Part shown: in pieces, positions 42,745 to 51,621 of the stretch
Position numbering within the stretch: the stretch's first letter is position 1
How the letters are laid out: each line of letters begins with the position of its first letter
Assembly: GCF_022132145.1 (NCBI RefSeq)
Contig: NZ_JAJISP010000005.1
Span: forward strand, 352,523 to 416,522
Direction of reading: 5' to 3'
From: Pseudomonas sp. MMS21 TM103
GTDB taxonomy: Bacteria; Pseudomonadota; Gammaproteobacteria; Pseudomonadales; Pseudomonadaceae
Length of the DNA stretch: 64,000 bases
Translations under genes and position numbers: made by a program
Notes under the pieces: model-generated
What the model saw: only the letters and a program-made list of their open reading frames with translations
Told to the model about the DNA's origin: nothing
Database searches by the model: none

Positions 42745-43316
42745 GTCTGTTGTTCAGCGCGGTGCTTGCCCTGCTGGCGCTGTGCCTGGTGGCCGGCGCC
42801 ATCCTCGGTTTCGCCGCGGTGCGCTTCAAGGTCGAAGGCAACCCGATCGCCGAGCAGATCAACGGCCTGCTGCCGCAGACCCAGTGTGGCCAGTGCGGCT
42901 ATCCAGGCTGCAAGCCCTATGCCGAGGCGATTGCCGGCGGCGACAAGATCAACAAATGCCCACCGGGCGGCGAAGCGACCATCCAGGCCCTGGCCGACCT
43001 GCTGGATGTCGAAGCCGAACCGCTGGACGCGGTGGAAGGCGAAAAACCGCAGATGGTCGCCTACATTCGCGAGGCCGAGTGCATCGGCTGCACCAAGTGC
43101 ATCCAGGCCTGTCCGGTGGACGCCATTGTCGGCGCGGCCAAGCAGATGCACACGGTAATCGTCTCCGAATGCACCGGCTGCGACCTGTGCGTCGAACCTT
43201 GCCCGGTAGACTGCATCGACATGATCCCGCTTGGCAGCAGCGTGCAAAGCTGGAAGTGGAGCAAACCCCTGGCGCCCGGCCAGTTGATCGCTACCGACCG
43301 GGAGCAGGCAGCATGA
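42741..43316 (+). CDS. rnfB: Rnf electron transport complex subunit B
   Basis: 191 residues. An N-terminal membrane anchor (about 5-25) is followed by an Fe-S region (CGQCGYPGCKPY, plus a fourth Cys in KCPPGG) and two 4Fe-4S ferredoxin motifs, CIGCTKCIQACPVDAI and CTGCDLCVEPCPVDC. It is the ferredoxin-facing soluble subunit. Overlaps rnfA and rnfC by four bases each. Confidence 0.95.
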   Translation: MSLLFSAVLALLALCLVAGAILGFAAVRFKVEGNPIAEQINGLLPQTQCGQCGYPGCKPYAEAIAGGDKINKCPPGGEATIQALADLLDVEAEPLDAVEGEKPQMVAYIREAECIGCTKCIQACPVDAIVGAAKQMHTVIVSECTGCDLCVEPCPVDCIDMIPLGSSVQSWKWSKPLAPGQLIATDREQAA

Positions 43317-46156
43317 CGGCGATGCAACCCCTGGTATGGGATATCCCCGGCGGCATCCATCCGCCGGAGCGTAAAGAACTCTCCAACCGCACGCCGATCC
43401 AGCCGGCACCGCTGCCCAAGCGCCTGGTGTTGCCGCTCAACCAGCACATCGGCGCAGCGGCCGAGCCTGTGGTCAACCTGGGCCAACGGGTACTCAAGGG
43501 CCAGCTGATCGCCGCCGCCACCGGTTTCGTCAGCGTGCCGCTGCATGCCCCGACCTCCGGCACGGTCAGCTTTATCGGCCCGCAGCCTTATCCCCATGTT
43601 TCCGGCATGCTCGCCCAGGCCATCGTCATCGACAGCGACGGACTGGATCAGTGGTGTGCACTGACACCCTGCCCGGATTACCGCCACCTGGAAACCAGCA
43701 GCCTGCTGGAGATGATTCGCCAGGCCGGGATCAGCGGCCTGGGCGGCGCCGGTTTCCCCACGGCGGTCAAGCTCAACGCGCGGCCAACTCAGAAAATCCA
43801 TACGCTGGTGATCAACGGTACCGAGTGCGAGCCGTACATCACGGCCGACGACCTGTTGATGCGCGAATGGACCCAGCAGCTGATCTCCGGCATCGACATC
43901 GTCGCGCAACTGATCCAGCCCGACCAGGTTCTGATCGGCGTCGAAGACAACAAACCAGAAGCCATCGCCGCACTGCGCGCGGCCTTGAGCGAGCGCAGCT
44001 ATCAACTGCGGGTCTTCCCGACCAAATACCCCTCCGGCGGCGAGAAGCAACTGATCCAGATTCTCACCGGCGTCGAAGTGCCCAGCGGCGGTCTGCCAGC
44101 GGATATCGGTATCCTCTGCCAGAACGTCGGCACCTGCAAAGCCATCCACGATGCCGTGGTTCTCGGCAAACCGCTGATCTCGCGCATCACTACCCTGACC
44201 GGCGAGGCTCTGGCGCGACCAATGAACGTCGAGGCGTTGCTCGGCACCCCGGTCGGCGAACTGCTGGAGTTTGCCGGCCTAGACCGCAGCAAGCTCAACC
44301 GCCTGATCATGGGCGGGCCGATGATGGGCTTTACCCTGCCATCGCTCGACGTACCCCTGATCAAAACCACCAACTGCCTGCTCGCCGCGACCAGCGCAGA
44401 ATTGCCAGCGCCGCCACCGGCCTTGCCCTGCATCCGCTGTGGTGAATGCGCAGAGGTCTGTCCGGTCAGCCTGCTGCCGCAGCAGCTGCACTTCTTCGCC
44501 ATCGGCCAGGAACACGAGCAGCTCAAGGCACACAACCTGTTCGACTGCATCGAATGCGGCGCCTGCGCCTATGTCTGCCCGTCGAGCATTCCCCTGGTGC
44601 AGTACTACCGGGCGGCCAAGGGCGAAATTCGCGATCTGGAACAGAAGCAGTTCAAGGCCGAGCAGTCCAAGCAGCGCTTTGAGTTGCGCCAGGAGCGCCT
44701 GCGCCGCGCCGAAGAGCAGAAAGAAGCCGAGCGCAAAGCCCGCGCCGAGAAAGCCGCCCGCGCCAAAGCCGCCCAAGCTGCGGCGCCAGTGGGCACTGAC
44801 GATGGCGCGCACACAGCCAAGCCGGCCGGCCTCAGCGATGAACTGAAGAAACTCAAGATCGAAGCCAGCATGGCCCAGGTCGCGCTGAAGAAGGCCGAGA
44901 AACAACTGGCGAGCCACGCCACGCCCGAGATGCAGGCCCAGGTCGACCAGCTGCGCAGTGCCGCAACAACCGCACAGCAGGCTCTGGACAACGCCATGCT
45001 GTCCAGCCCAGCTGCCGCAGCGGCGCCTCCGGCGGATGATGCGGCCCTGAAGAAAGCCAAGATCGACGCGGCCATGCTCCGCGCGCAACTGCGCAAGCTG
45101 GAAAAACTCGAAGCCCCGGATGACGACCAACTGGCCGAGCTGGCCCGCCTGCGCCAGCAGCTCGAAGAGGCCGATAAGGCCCTGAGCAGCCTGCAAAGCC
45201 AGGCCGCCCCCGCGCCGAAGCCGGTCGACGACGGCGCCCTGAAGAAAGCCAAGATCGACGCAGCCATGCTCCGCGCCCAGTTGCGCAAGCTGGAAAAACT
45301 CGAAGCCCCGGATGACGACCAGCTGGCCGAACTGGCCCGCCTGCGCCAGCAGCTCGAAGAAGCCGAAAAGGCCCTCGCCGCCCTGCAAAGCCAGGCCGCC
45401 CCCGCGCCGAAGCCGGCTGACGATACCGCCCTGAAGAAAGCCAAGATCGACGCGGCCATGCTCCGCGCCCAGTTGCGCAAGCTGGAAAAACTCGAAGCCC
45501 CGGATGACGACCAGCTGGCCGAACTGGCCCGCCTGCGCCAGCAGCTCGAGGAGGCCGAAAAGGCCCTGAGTAGCCTGCAAAGCCAGGCCGCCCCGCCACC
45601 ACAGCCGGTCGACGACGGCGCCCTGAAGAAAGCCAAGATCGACGCGGCCATGCTCCGCGCCCAGCTGCGCAAGCTGGAGAAAACCGAGACCCCCAGCCCT
45701 GAACAGCTGAGGGAACTGCGCGTGCAGTTGCAGGCCGCAGAAGCACTGCTGGCTGAATTGGACACCCAGTCGCCCGCCGCGTCAGCCAAAGCTGGCGACG
45801 ATAGCGCCCTGAAAAAAGCCAAGATTGAACTGGCGATGAAACGCGCCGAGCTGAAAAAAGCCGAGAAAGCCGACCGCGATGACGTCGAACTAGGCAGTCT
45901 GCGCGAGGCGATGGCCCAGGCCGAACAAACTCTCCACGCGGCCGAAGCGATGGCCGGCAAGCCTGTACCAACACTGGTACGCATGGATAAACAGCCGATC
46001 GATGAGGCCACCCGCGCCCTGAAAACCGAAGTGGCCTTCGCCCGTGCCGACCTGCGCAAACTGGAACGTGACGAGAGCAGCGCTGCCGATGCCCTGACGG
46101 CAGCCCGTCAGCGCCTGGTGGAAGCCGAACAGAAATTACAGGAACACGCAGGCTAA
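43313..46156 (+). CDS. rnfC: Rnf electron transport complex subunit C with expanded repeat tail
   Basis: 947 residues. The core (about 1-440) holds the FMN/NAD binding region (GLGGAGFPTAVKL near 145; GGEKQLIQILTGVEVP near 240) and two 4Fe-4S motifs, CIRCGECAEVCPV from residue 373 and CIECGACAYVCPS near 412. The rest is a long Lys/Glu/Ala-rich helical tail with near-identical 64-residue repeats (residues 578-831). As I recall, E. coli RsxC is about 740 residues and P. aeruginosa RnfC about 770, so this tail is expanded. It overlaps rnfB by four bases. Confidence 0.94.
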   Translation: MTAMQPLVWDIPGGIHPPERKELSNRTPIQPAPLPKRLVLPLNQHIGAAAEPVVNLGQRVLKGQLIAAATGFVSVPLHAPTSGTVSFIGPQPYPHVSGMLAQAIVIDSDGLDQWCALTPCPDYRHLETSSLLEMIRQAGISGLGGAGFPTAVKLNARPTQKIHTLVINGTECEPYITADDLLMREWTQQLISGIDIVAQLIQPDQVLIGVEDNKPEAIAALRAALSERSYQLRVFPTKYPSGGEKQLIQILTGVEVPSGGLPADIGILCQNVGTCKAIHDAVVLGKPLISRITTLTGEALARPMNVEALLGTPVGELLEFAGLDRSKLNRLIMGGPMMGFTLPSLDVPLIKTTNCLLAATSAELPAPPPALPCIRCGECAEVCPVSLLPQQLHFFAIGQEHEQLKAHNLFDCIECGACAYVCPSSIPLVQYYRAAKGEIRDLEQKQFKAEQSKQRFELRQERLRRAEEQKEAERKARAEKAARAKAAQAAAPVGTDDGAHTAKPAGLSDELKKLKIEASMAQVALKKAEKQLASHATPEMQAQVDQLRSAATTAQQALDNAMLSSPAAAAAPPADDAALKKAKIDAAMLRAQLRKLEKLEAPDDDQLAELARLRQQLEEADKALSSLQSQAAPAPKPVDDGALKKAKIDAAMLRAQLRKLEKLEAPDDDQLAELARLRQQLEEAEKALAALQSQAAPAPKPADDTALKKAKIDAAMLRAQLRKLEKLEAPDDDQLAELARLRQQLEEAEKALSSLQSQAAPPPQPVDDGALKKAKIDAAMLRAQLRKLEKTETPSPEQLRELRVQLQAAEALLAELDTQSPAASAKAGDDSALKKAKIELAMKRAELKKAEKADRDDVELGSLREAMAQAEQTLHAAEAMAGKPVPTLVRMDKQPIDEATRALKTEVAFARADLRKLERDESSAADALTAARQRLVEAEQKLQEHAG
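45044..45805 (+). repeat. 192-bp tandem repeats inside rnfC
   Basis: Units start at 45044, 45236, 45428 and 45620 (192-bp spacing); a diverged fifth begins at 45806 after a 186-bp unit. An older, more diverged copy starts near 44840. Each encodes ALKKAKIDAAMLRAQLRKLE plus a linker with Ala/Pro and Asp-Asp. The first three units are almost identical in DNA, so recent duplication or homogenisation is likely. Confidence 0.9.
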
Positions 46157-46165
46157 CCGACACCC

Positions 46166-46192
46166 CGTAGCCGGGAGTGCATCCGGGCTGCG
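46166..46192. repeat. REP-like imperfect palindrome between rnfC and rnfD
   Basis: cgtagccggga / tccgggctgcg around gtgca, in the only sizeable gap (99 bases) of the rnf operon. It resembles common Pseudomonas intergenic palindromes; a processing or stabilising role in the operon mRNA is possible. Confidence 0.4.
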
Positions 46193-46255
46193 ATTCTGAA
46201 CAGCTATCAAGGCCGCGCACCGCGTGGCCTGCGCAAGACACCAACCGGAGTGCCA

Positions 46256-47287
46256 ATGGCCCTGCCCCGCATCACATCGCCCCACGCCAAGGGCAGCAAC
46301 CGTACCCAGCAGGTGATGCTGCAGGTACTGCTGGCCACCGTGCCGGGGATCCTGGCACTGACCTGGCTGTTCGGCTTTGGCACCCTGACCAACCTGCTCT
46401 GGGCCAGCGCCTGCGCCCTGGGCTTCGAGGCAGCGATCCTGACCCTGCGCCAGCGCCCCCTGGGTTTCTTTCTCAAGGACTACAGCGCTCTGGTCACCGC
46501 GGTGCTGCTGGCCCTGGCCCTGCCTGCCTATTCCCCCTGGTGGTTGACCCTGATCGCCACCGGCTTCGCCATCGTCTTCGGCAAGCAACTGTACGGCGGC
46601 CTCGGACAGAACCCGTTCAACCCTGCGATGCTCGGTTATGTGGTGGTGCTGATCTCCTTCCCGGTGGAAATGACCAGCTGGCCGGCGCCGCACTCGGTCG
46701 GTCTACTCGATGGCCTGCAGCACATTTTCGGCCTGGCCGCCCTGCCCGATGGCTGGACCCAGGCCACCGCGCTGGATGTCATCAAGATCAACAAGAGCCT
46801 GACCATGGACGAACTCTGGGCACAAAACCCGGCGTTTGGCCGCTTCGGCGGCGCAGCAGCTGAAGCGGTCAACCTGGCCTTTCTCGCTGGCGGCCTCTAT
46901 CTGCTCTACAAGCGCGTGTTCACCTGGCATGCGCCCGTGGGCATGCTCGCCAGCCTGGCCCTCATGAGCCTGCTGTTCTGGCATGGTTCGGGCTCGGATT
47001 CCAATGGCTCGCCGCTGTTTCACCTGCTCACCGGCGCGACCATGCTCGGCGCCTTCTTCATTGTCACCGACCCGGTATCCGGCGCCACCAGCAACCGTGG
47101 GCGCCTGATTTTCGGTGCCGGCGTCGGCGTGCTGGTCTATGTGATCCGCGCCTGGGGCGGCTACCCGGACGCCGTGGCCTTCGCCGTGCTGCTGATGAAC
47201 CTGGCCGCGCCGACCATCGACTATTACACGCGACCGCGCACCTACGGTCACCGCAAGCCGACTCGCGGCTTCAATCTGGGAGAATGA
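46256..47287 (+). CDS. rnfD: Rnf electron transport complex subunit D
   Basis: 343 residues, about nine to ten membrane segments. The covalent FMN site is the Thr in DPVSGATSNRG (about residue 275). Other typical blocks are GGLGQNPFNPAMLGYVVV near 117 and the periplasmic insert. I chose the ATG at 46256, with CGGAG upstream; a GTG at 46250 is in frame. Its stop overlaps the rnfG start. Confidence 0.95.
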   Translation: MALPRITSPHAKGSNRTQQVMLQVLLATVPGILALTWLFGFGTLTNLLWASACALGFEAAILTLRQRPLGFFLKDYSALVTAVLLALALPAYSPWWLTLIATGFAIVFGKQLYGGLGQNPFNPAMLGYVVVLISFPVEMTSWPAPHSVGLLDGLQHIFGLAALPDGWTQATALDVIKINKSLTMDELWAQNPAFGRFGGAAAEAVNLAFLAGGLYLLYKRVFTWHAPVGMLASLALMSLLFWHGSGSDSNGSPLFHLLTGATMLGAFFIVTDPVSGATSNRGRLIFGAGVGVLVYVIRAWGGYPDAVAFAVLLMNLAAPTIDYYTRPRTYGHRKPTRGFNLGE

Positions 47288-48033
47288 CCATGACCTTCCC
47301 GGAAATCAGCCGCTCGATGCTGAAGAACAGCCTGGTCCTCGGCCTGTTCGCTGTGGCCACGGTCGGCGTGGTGACGCTGGTGCAACTCGCCACCGCCAGG
47401 CAGATCGAAGTGGCCCAGCAACAGGCGCAGATGCGCACCCTGACTGAAATCCTTCCGGCGGAGAGCTACGACAACCATCTGCTGGACAACCGCATCGAGG
47501 TGCGCGACCCCTTGCTGCTCGGCAGCAAGCTGCCGCAAACCGCCTATATCGCCCTGAAGGAGCAGCAGCCCAGCGCGGTGATCCTTCAGACCACCGCCCC
47601 GGACGGTTACAGCGGCACAATCCGCTTGCTGGTTGGCATTCGTGCCGATGGCCACCTGGCTGGTGTGCGCGTGCTCAGTCACCGCGAAACCCCGGGCCTG
47701 GGCGACAGGGTCGAGCTGGCGAAAAGCAACTGGATCCTGGGGTTCAATGGCAAATCGCTCAGCGATCCAGATGAGGCCGGCTGGGCGGTGAAGAAGGATC
47801 GCGGCGAGTTCGATCAGTTCACCGGCGCCACCATCACCCCGCGCGCAGTGGTCAAAGCGGTGCACAACGCGCTGCTGTATTTCGATCGGCATCGCGCCGA
47901 ACTGCTGGTCGCCAGCAATACGGGCGCGGCCCGCGATGCCGACCTGCGTGACGAGGCTGAGGCCGATGTCAGCCATTCGCGCACCAGCGAGGGCGACAGC
48001 AGCGCCCCGGATGATCGAGGAACCACGCCATGA
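47284..48033 (+). CDS. rnfG: Rnf electron transport complex subunit G
   Basis: 249 residues. One N-terminal membrane segment (about 13-35) and a periplasmic FMN-binding domain whose covalent attachment Thr is in FTGATITPRAVV (about residue 180). The C-terminal 30 residues are acidic/polar and probably disordered. The start at 47284 overlaps the rnfD stop; a second ATG at 47290 is possible. Confidence 0.94.
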   Translation: MTMTFPEISRSMLKNSLVLGLFAVATVGVVTLVQLATARQIEVAQQQAQMRTLTEILPAESYDNHLLDNRIEVRDPLLLGSKLPQTAYIALKEQQPSAVILQTTAPDGYSGTIRLLVGIRADGHLAGVRVLSHRETPGLGDRVELAKSNWILGFNGKSLSDPDEAGWAVKKDRGEFDQFTGATITPRAVVKAVHNALLYFDRHRAELLVASNTGAARDADLRDEAEADVSHSRTSEGDSSAPDDRGTTP

Positions 48034-48743
48034 GCAGCCCCAGCTATCGCGAGATCACCCTTAACGGTCTGTGGAAGAACAACCCGGCGCTGGTTCAGCT
48101 GCTCGGTCTCTGCCCGCTGCTCGGGGTCAGCAACTCCACGGTCAACGCCCTGGGCCTGGCCCTGGCCAGTGCGGTGGTACTGATCTGCTCCAACACCGCG
48201 GTGTCACTGGTGCGCGGCGTGGTCAACACCGCCGTGCGTCTGCCGGCCTTCGTGATGATCATCGCCGCCCTGACCACCTGCATCGAACTATTGATGCAAG
48301 CCTACACCTACGAGCTGTATCAGATCCTCGGCATCTTCATCCCGCTGATCACCACCAACTGCGTGATTCTTGGTCGCGCCGACGGTTTTGCGGCGAAGAA
48401 CGATCCGGGGCGAGCAGCCTATGACGGCCTGGTGATGGGTATCGGTTTCGGCGGGGTGCTGGTCATGATCGGCGCCGTCCGCGAACTGCTCGGCACCGGC
48501 TCGCTGTTCGCCAATATGCACCTGCTGTTCGGCCCCGGCGCCGCCGATTGGCAACTGACCCTGTTAGCCGACTACAAAGGCTTCCTGCTGGCCATTCTGC
48601 CCCCAGGCGCCTTCATCGTTCTGGGCCTGCTGATCGCCGGGAAAAACCGCATCGATCAAGTGCTGGCCGAACGGGCCAAAGCAAAGCAGGTTGACGTGCC
48701 GGCGCCCAGCCGTCGGGTGCGGGTCACCGGAGTGATCGAGTGA
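48030..48743 (+). CDS. rnfE: Rnf electron transport complex subunit E
   Basis: 237 residues, six membrane segments. It is homologous to RnfA: NNPALVQLLGLCPLLGVSNS (about 16-35) and ITTNCVILGRA (about 106) carry the paired Cys of the intramembrane cluster. A basic C-terminal tail (about 200-237) exceeds some homologues. It overlaps rnfG and nth by four bases each. Confidence 0.95.
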   Translation: MSSPSYREITLNGLWKNNPALVQLLGLCPLLGVSNSTVNALGLALASAVVLICSNTAVSLVRGVVNTAVRLPAFVMIIAALTTCIELLMQAYTYELYQILGIFIPLITTNCVILGRADGFAAKNDPGRAAYDGLVMGIGFGGVLVMIGAVRELLGTGSLFANMHLLFGPGAADWQLTLLADYKGFLLAILPPGAFIVLGLLIAGKNRIDQVLAERAKAKQVDVPAPSRRVRVTGVIE

Positions 48744-49378
48744 ATGCCGCCAAGCGCTACGAAATCTTCCGCCGTCTGCACGAAGACAATCCAGAGCCAA
48801 AAACCGAGCTGGCCTACAGTTCGCCTTTCGAACTGCTGATCGCGGTCATCCTCTCGGCCCAAGCCACCGACGTCGGGGTGAACAAGGCCACCGCCAAACT
48901 GTTTCCCGTCGCCAACACACCGGAGGCGATCTATGCCCTGGGCGTGGACGGCCTGTCCGAGTACATCAAGACCATAGGTCTGTACAACGGCAAGGCGAAG
49001 AACGTCATAGAGACCTGTCGCCTGCTGATCGAACGCCACGGCAGCCAGGTGCCGCAGACGCGCGAAGACCTTGAAGCGCTGCCAGGGGTCGGCCGCAAGA
49101 CCGCCAACGTGGTGCTCAACACGGCCTTTCGCCAGCTGACCATGGCGGTGGACACGCATATTTTCCGGGTCAGCAACCGCACCGGGATTGCCCCCGGCAA
49201 GAATGTGCTCGAGGTGGAAAAGAAGCTGTTGAAGTTCGTGCCCACGGAATTTCTCCTCGATTCACACCACTGGCTGATCCTCCATGGTCGCTATGTTTGC
49301 CTGGCGCGCAAGCCACGCTGTGGCAGTTGCCGCATCGAAGACCTGTGCGAATACAAGCACAAAACCTCGGACGATTGA
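48740..49378 (+). CDS. nth: Endonuclease III
   Basis: 212 residues. A DNA glycosylase/AP lyase for oxidised pyrimidines. The helix-hairpin-helix is LPGVGRKTANVVL with the catalytic Lys; the following AVDTHIFRVSNR has the catalytic Asp. The 4Fe-4S loop is C-x6-C-x2-C-x5-C at the end (CLARKPRCGSCRIEDLC). The start is a GTG overlapping the rnfE stop, so it is the last gene of the rnf operon, as in E. coli. Confidence 0.96.
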   Translation: MNAAKRYEIFRRLHEDNPEPKTELAYSSPFELLIAVILSAQATDVGVNKATAKLFPVANTPEAIYALGVDGLSEYIKTIGLYNGKAKNVIETCRLLIERHGSQVPQTREDLEALPGVGRKTANVVLNTAFRQLTMAVDTHIFRVSNRTGIAPGKNVLEVEKKLLKFVPTEFLLDSHHWLILHGRYVCLARKPRCGSCRIEDLCEYKHKTSDD

Positions 49379-49484
49379 GCTTTCAACAGTTCAACGCCTG
49401 ACCGATAGAAAAAATCTTTTTTACCCGCCCCGCTTTTGCGGCTATAAGGTGCGCAAATGGCCCTTGTAGCCGGGAGTGAAAAAC

Positions 49485-49670
49485 ATGAGCACTGGTAAAG
49501 AAGACCTCGAGCTCGACGAAGACTTTGTCGCAGAAGATGCCGACGACGGCGATGCCGATGCCCCTGTTGAGGTTGCCAAAACCAACCTGACCAAACGGCG
49601 CGTCATCGACAATTTCCTCGAAGAGCGGCGCTTGCACAAACAACTGGCCGAATACGACTTCGACCTGTAG
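49485..49670 (+). CDS. Small acidic conserved protein, 61 aa
   Basis: 61 residues, very acidic N-terminal half (DLELDEDFVAEDADDGDADAP) then a basic amphipathic helix (TKRRVIDNFLEERRLHKQL). No signal peptide or membrane segment. I recall a conserved Pseudomonas protein of this type next to nth, function unknown. The ATG at 49485 has GGGAG eight bases upstream. Confidence 0.8.
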   Translation: MSTGKEDLELDEDFVAEDADDGDADAPVEVAKTNLTKRRVIDNFLEERRLHKQLAEYDFDL

Positions 49671-49684
49671 TTCTCACGCCAATA

Positions 49685-49718
49685 CGAAAAAGCCCCGCAA
49701 CGATGCGGGGCTTTTTCG
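49685..49718. terminator. Bidirectional terminator
   Basis: Perfect 15-bp arms cgaaaaagccccgca / tgcggggctttttcg around a four-base loop, between the convergent 61-aa gene and gloA. Confidence 0.92.
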
Positions 49719-49761
49719 TGGTCGAGCGGCCAACTACGCTGCCGGGGCGCGCCAGTAACCG

Positions 49762-50154
49762 TCAGTCCGCACGCGACGGCGACAGCAACTCGATCTTGTA
49801 GCCATCCGGGTCTTCAACGAAGGCCAGGATGCTGCTGCCATGCTTCATCGGCCCCGGCTCGCGGGTGACCTTGCCACCGCGGGCGCGGATGTCTTCGCAA
49901 GCCTTGTAGACGTCCGCCACTTCCAGGGCGATATGGCCGTAGCCTGTACCCTGTTCGTAGCTGTCGACGCCCCAGTTATAGGTCAGCTCGATCACGCTGT
50001 TATGCGCCTCGTCACCGTAGCCGACGAAGGCCAGGGTGAACTGGCCGTCCGGGTAATCCTTGCGCCGCAGCAGGGTCATGCCCAGCACGTCGGTATAGAA
50101 GGCGATGGATTTATCCAGATCGCCAACGCGCAGCATGGTGTGCAGTAGCCTCAT
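49762..50154 (-). CDS. gloA: Glyoxalase I (lactoylglutathione lyase)
   Basis: 130 residues with the vicinal-oxygen-chelate fold. It isomerises the methylglyoxal-glutathione hemithioacetal to lactoylglutathione. Metal ligands of the E. coli type are visible: His5 in LLHTMLRV, Glu in SVIELTYNWG, His in YGHIALEV and Glu in YKIELLS. The length suggests the Ni/Co-activated short class. It is a single gene upstream of argG's terminator. Confidence 0.95.
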   Translation of the reverse strand: MRLLHTMLRVGDLDKSIAFYTDVLGMTLLRRKDYPDGQFTLAFVGYGDEAHNSVIELTYNWGVDSYEQGTGYGHIALEVADVYKACEDIRARGGKVTREPGPMKHGSSILAFVEDPDGYKIELLSPSRAD

Positions 50155-50197
50155 TGGGTTTCTCCTTGTCCGCTGCCCGCGCTCACGGGCCTGAAAT

Positions 50198-50226
50198 GCA
50201 AACCCCGGCTCTAGGCCGGGGTTTGC
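50198..50226 (-). terminator. Rho-independent terminator after argG
   Basis: Arms gcaaaccccgg / ccggggtttgc around a seven-base loop, 22 bases past the argG stop on the minus strand. Confidence 0.8.
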
Positions 50227-50247
50227 GGGGCTTAGGTGCTCAGTCTA

Positions 50248-51465
50248 TCAGAGCAGCTTGCGACCCTTGTTAGCCGCGATGCGCATACGCAGGGCGTTGA
50301 GCTTGATGAAGCCGGCCGCGTCCTGCTGATCATAGGCGCCGGCGTCGTCCTCGAAGGTGGCGATATTAGCATCGAACAGCGAGTCATCGGACTTGCGCCC
50401 GGTGATGATCACGTTGCCCTTGTACAGCTTCATGCGCACTACGCCGTTCACGTTGGCCTGGGAGGCGTCGATCATCTGTTGCAGCATCAGACGCTCTGGG
50501 CTCCACCAGAAACCGTTGTAGATCAGGCTGGCGTATTTGGGCATCAACTCGTCTTTCAGGTGAGCGACTTCTCGGTCGAGGGTGATCGACTCGATGGCGC
50601 GGTGGCCCTTGAGCATGATGGTGCCGCCGGGGGTCTCGTAGCAGCCACGCGACTTCATGCCGACGAAGCGGTTCTCGACGATGTCCAGGCGCCCGATGCC
50701 GTTCTCGCCGCCGATGCGGTTCAACTCGGCCAATACCGTGGCAGGGGTCATGTCCTTGCCGTCGATGGCGACGATGTCACCGGCGCGGTAGGTCAGCTCG
50801 ATATAGGTCGCCTTGTCCGGCGCAGCTTCAGGGGACACCGTCCACTTCCACATGTCTTCTTCATGCTCGGCCCAGGTGTCTTCCAGCACGCCGCCTTCAT
50901 AGGAGATGTGCAGCAGGTTGGCATCCATGGAGTACGGCGACTTCTTCTTGCCGTGACGTTCGATCGGGATTTCGTGCTTGGCGGCGTAGTCCATCAGTTT
51001 CTCGCGCGACAGCAGGTCCCACTCGCGCCAAGGAGCAATCACCTTCACACCTGGCTTGAGCGCATAGGCGCCCAGCTCGAAACGCACCTGATCGTTGCCC
51101 TTGCCGGTGGCGCCGTGGGAGATGGCATCTGCACCAGTCTCGTTGGCGATTTCGATCAGGCGCTTGGCAATCAGCGGGCGGGCGATGGAGGTACCCAGCA
51201 GGTACTCGCCTTCGTAGACGGTGTTGGCGCGGAACATCGGGTAGACGAAGTCGCGGACGAATTCTTCGCGCAGGTCGTCGATGTAGACTTCCTTGACGCC
51301 CATGGCCTTGGCCTTGGCGCGGGCCGGCTCGACTTCCTCGCCCTGGCCGAGGTCGGCGGTGAAGGTCACCACTTCACAGTTATAGGTGTCTTGCAGCCAC
51401 TTGAGGATCACGGAAGTGTCCAGGCCACCGGAATATGCCAGGACTACCTTGTTTACGTCGGCCAT
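50248..51465 (-). CDS. argG: Argininosuccinate synthase
   Basis: 405 residues. It condenses citrulline and aspartate with ATP, the seventh step of arginine synthesis. The PP-loop is AYSGGLDTSVILKWL near residue 10-24. Other family blocks are SHGATGKGNDQVRFE near 115 and the C-terminal tetramer region. GGAGTTG lies upstream of the ATG at 51465. Together with argF at 59.9 kb the window holds two arginine genes. Confidence 0.97.
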   Translation of the reverse strand: MADVNKVVLAYSGGLDTSVILKWLQDTYNCEVVTFTADLGQGEEVEPARAKAKAMGVKEVYIDDLREEFVRDFVYPMFRANTVYEGEYLLGTSIARPLIAKRLIEIANETGADAISHGATGKGNDQVRFELGAYALKPGVKVIAPWREWDLLSREKLMDYAAKHEIPIERHGKKKSPYSMDANLLHISYEGGVLEDTWAEHEEDMWKWTVSPEAAPDKATYIELTYRAGDIVAIDGKDMTPATVLAELNRIGGENGIGRLDIVENRFVGMKSRGCYETPGGTIMLKGHRAIESITLDREVAHLKDELMPKYASLIYNGFWWSPERLMLQQMIDASQANVNGVVRMKLYKGNVIITGRKSDDSLFDANIATFEDDAGAYDQQDAAGFIKLNALRMRIAANKGRKLL

Positions 51466-51621
51466 GCCAATCAACTCCACGGGGTTGTTCGGGAAACCGG
51501 TGATTCTACTGGTCACGCAGGATGATTTACAGCACTGCGACAGTCTGTGACGACGAAGCGGCAAAGCCGGGAATCGGCCCAGCCCACTCGCAGCGATTCA
51601 GCCCCCCCTCTGCAGGCAGCG

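Noticed and set aside
45044..45806. Regularly spaced repeats that could suggest a CRISPR array
   Set aside because: Units are 192 bp with no short repeat/unique spacer structure and lie inside rnfC in frame.
44605..46256. Two long minus-strand frames (484 and 467 aa) across rnfC
   Set aside because: They mirror the rnfC repeat tail; low-complexity Ser/Arg/Ala composition and no ribosome sites. Shadows of the repeats.
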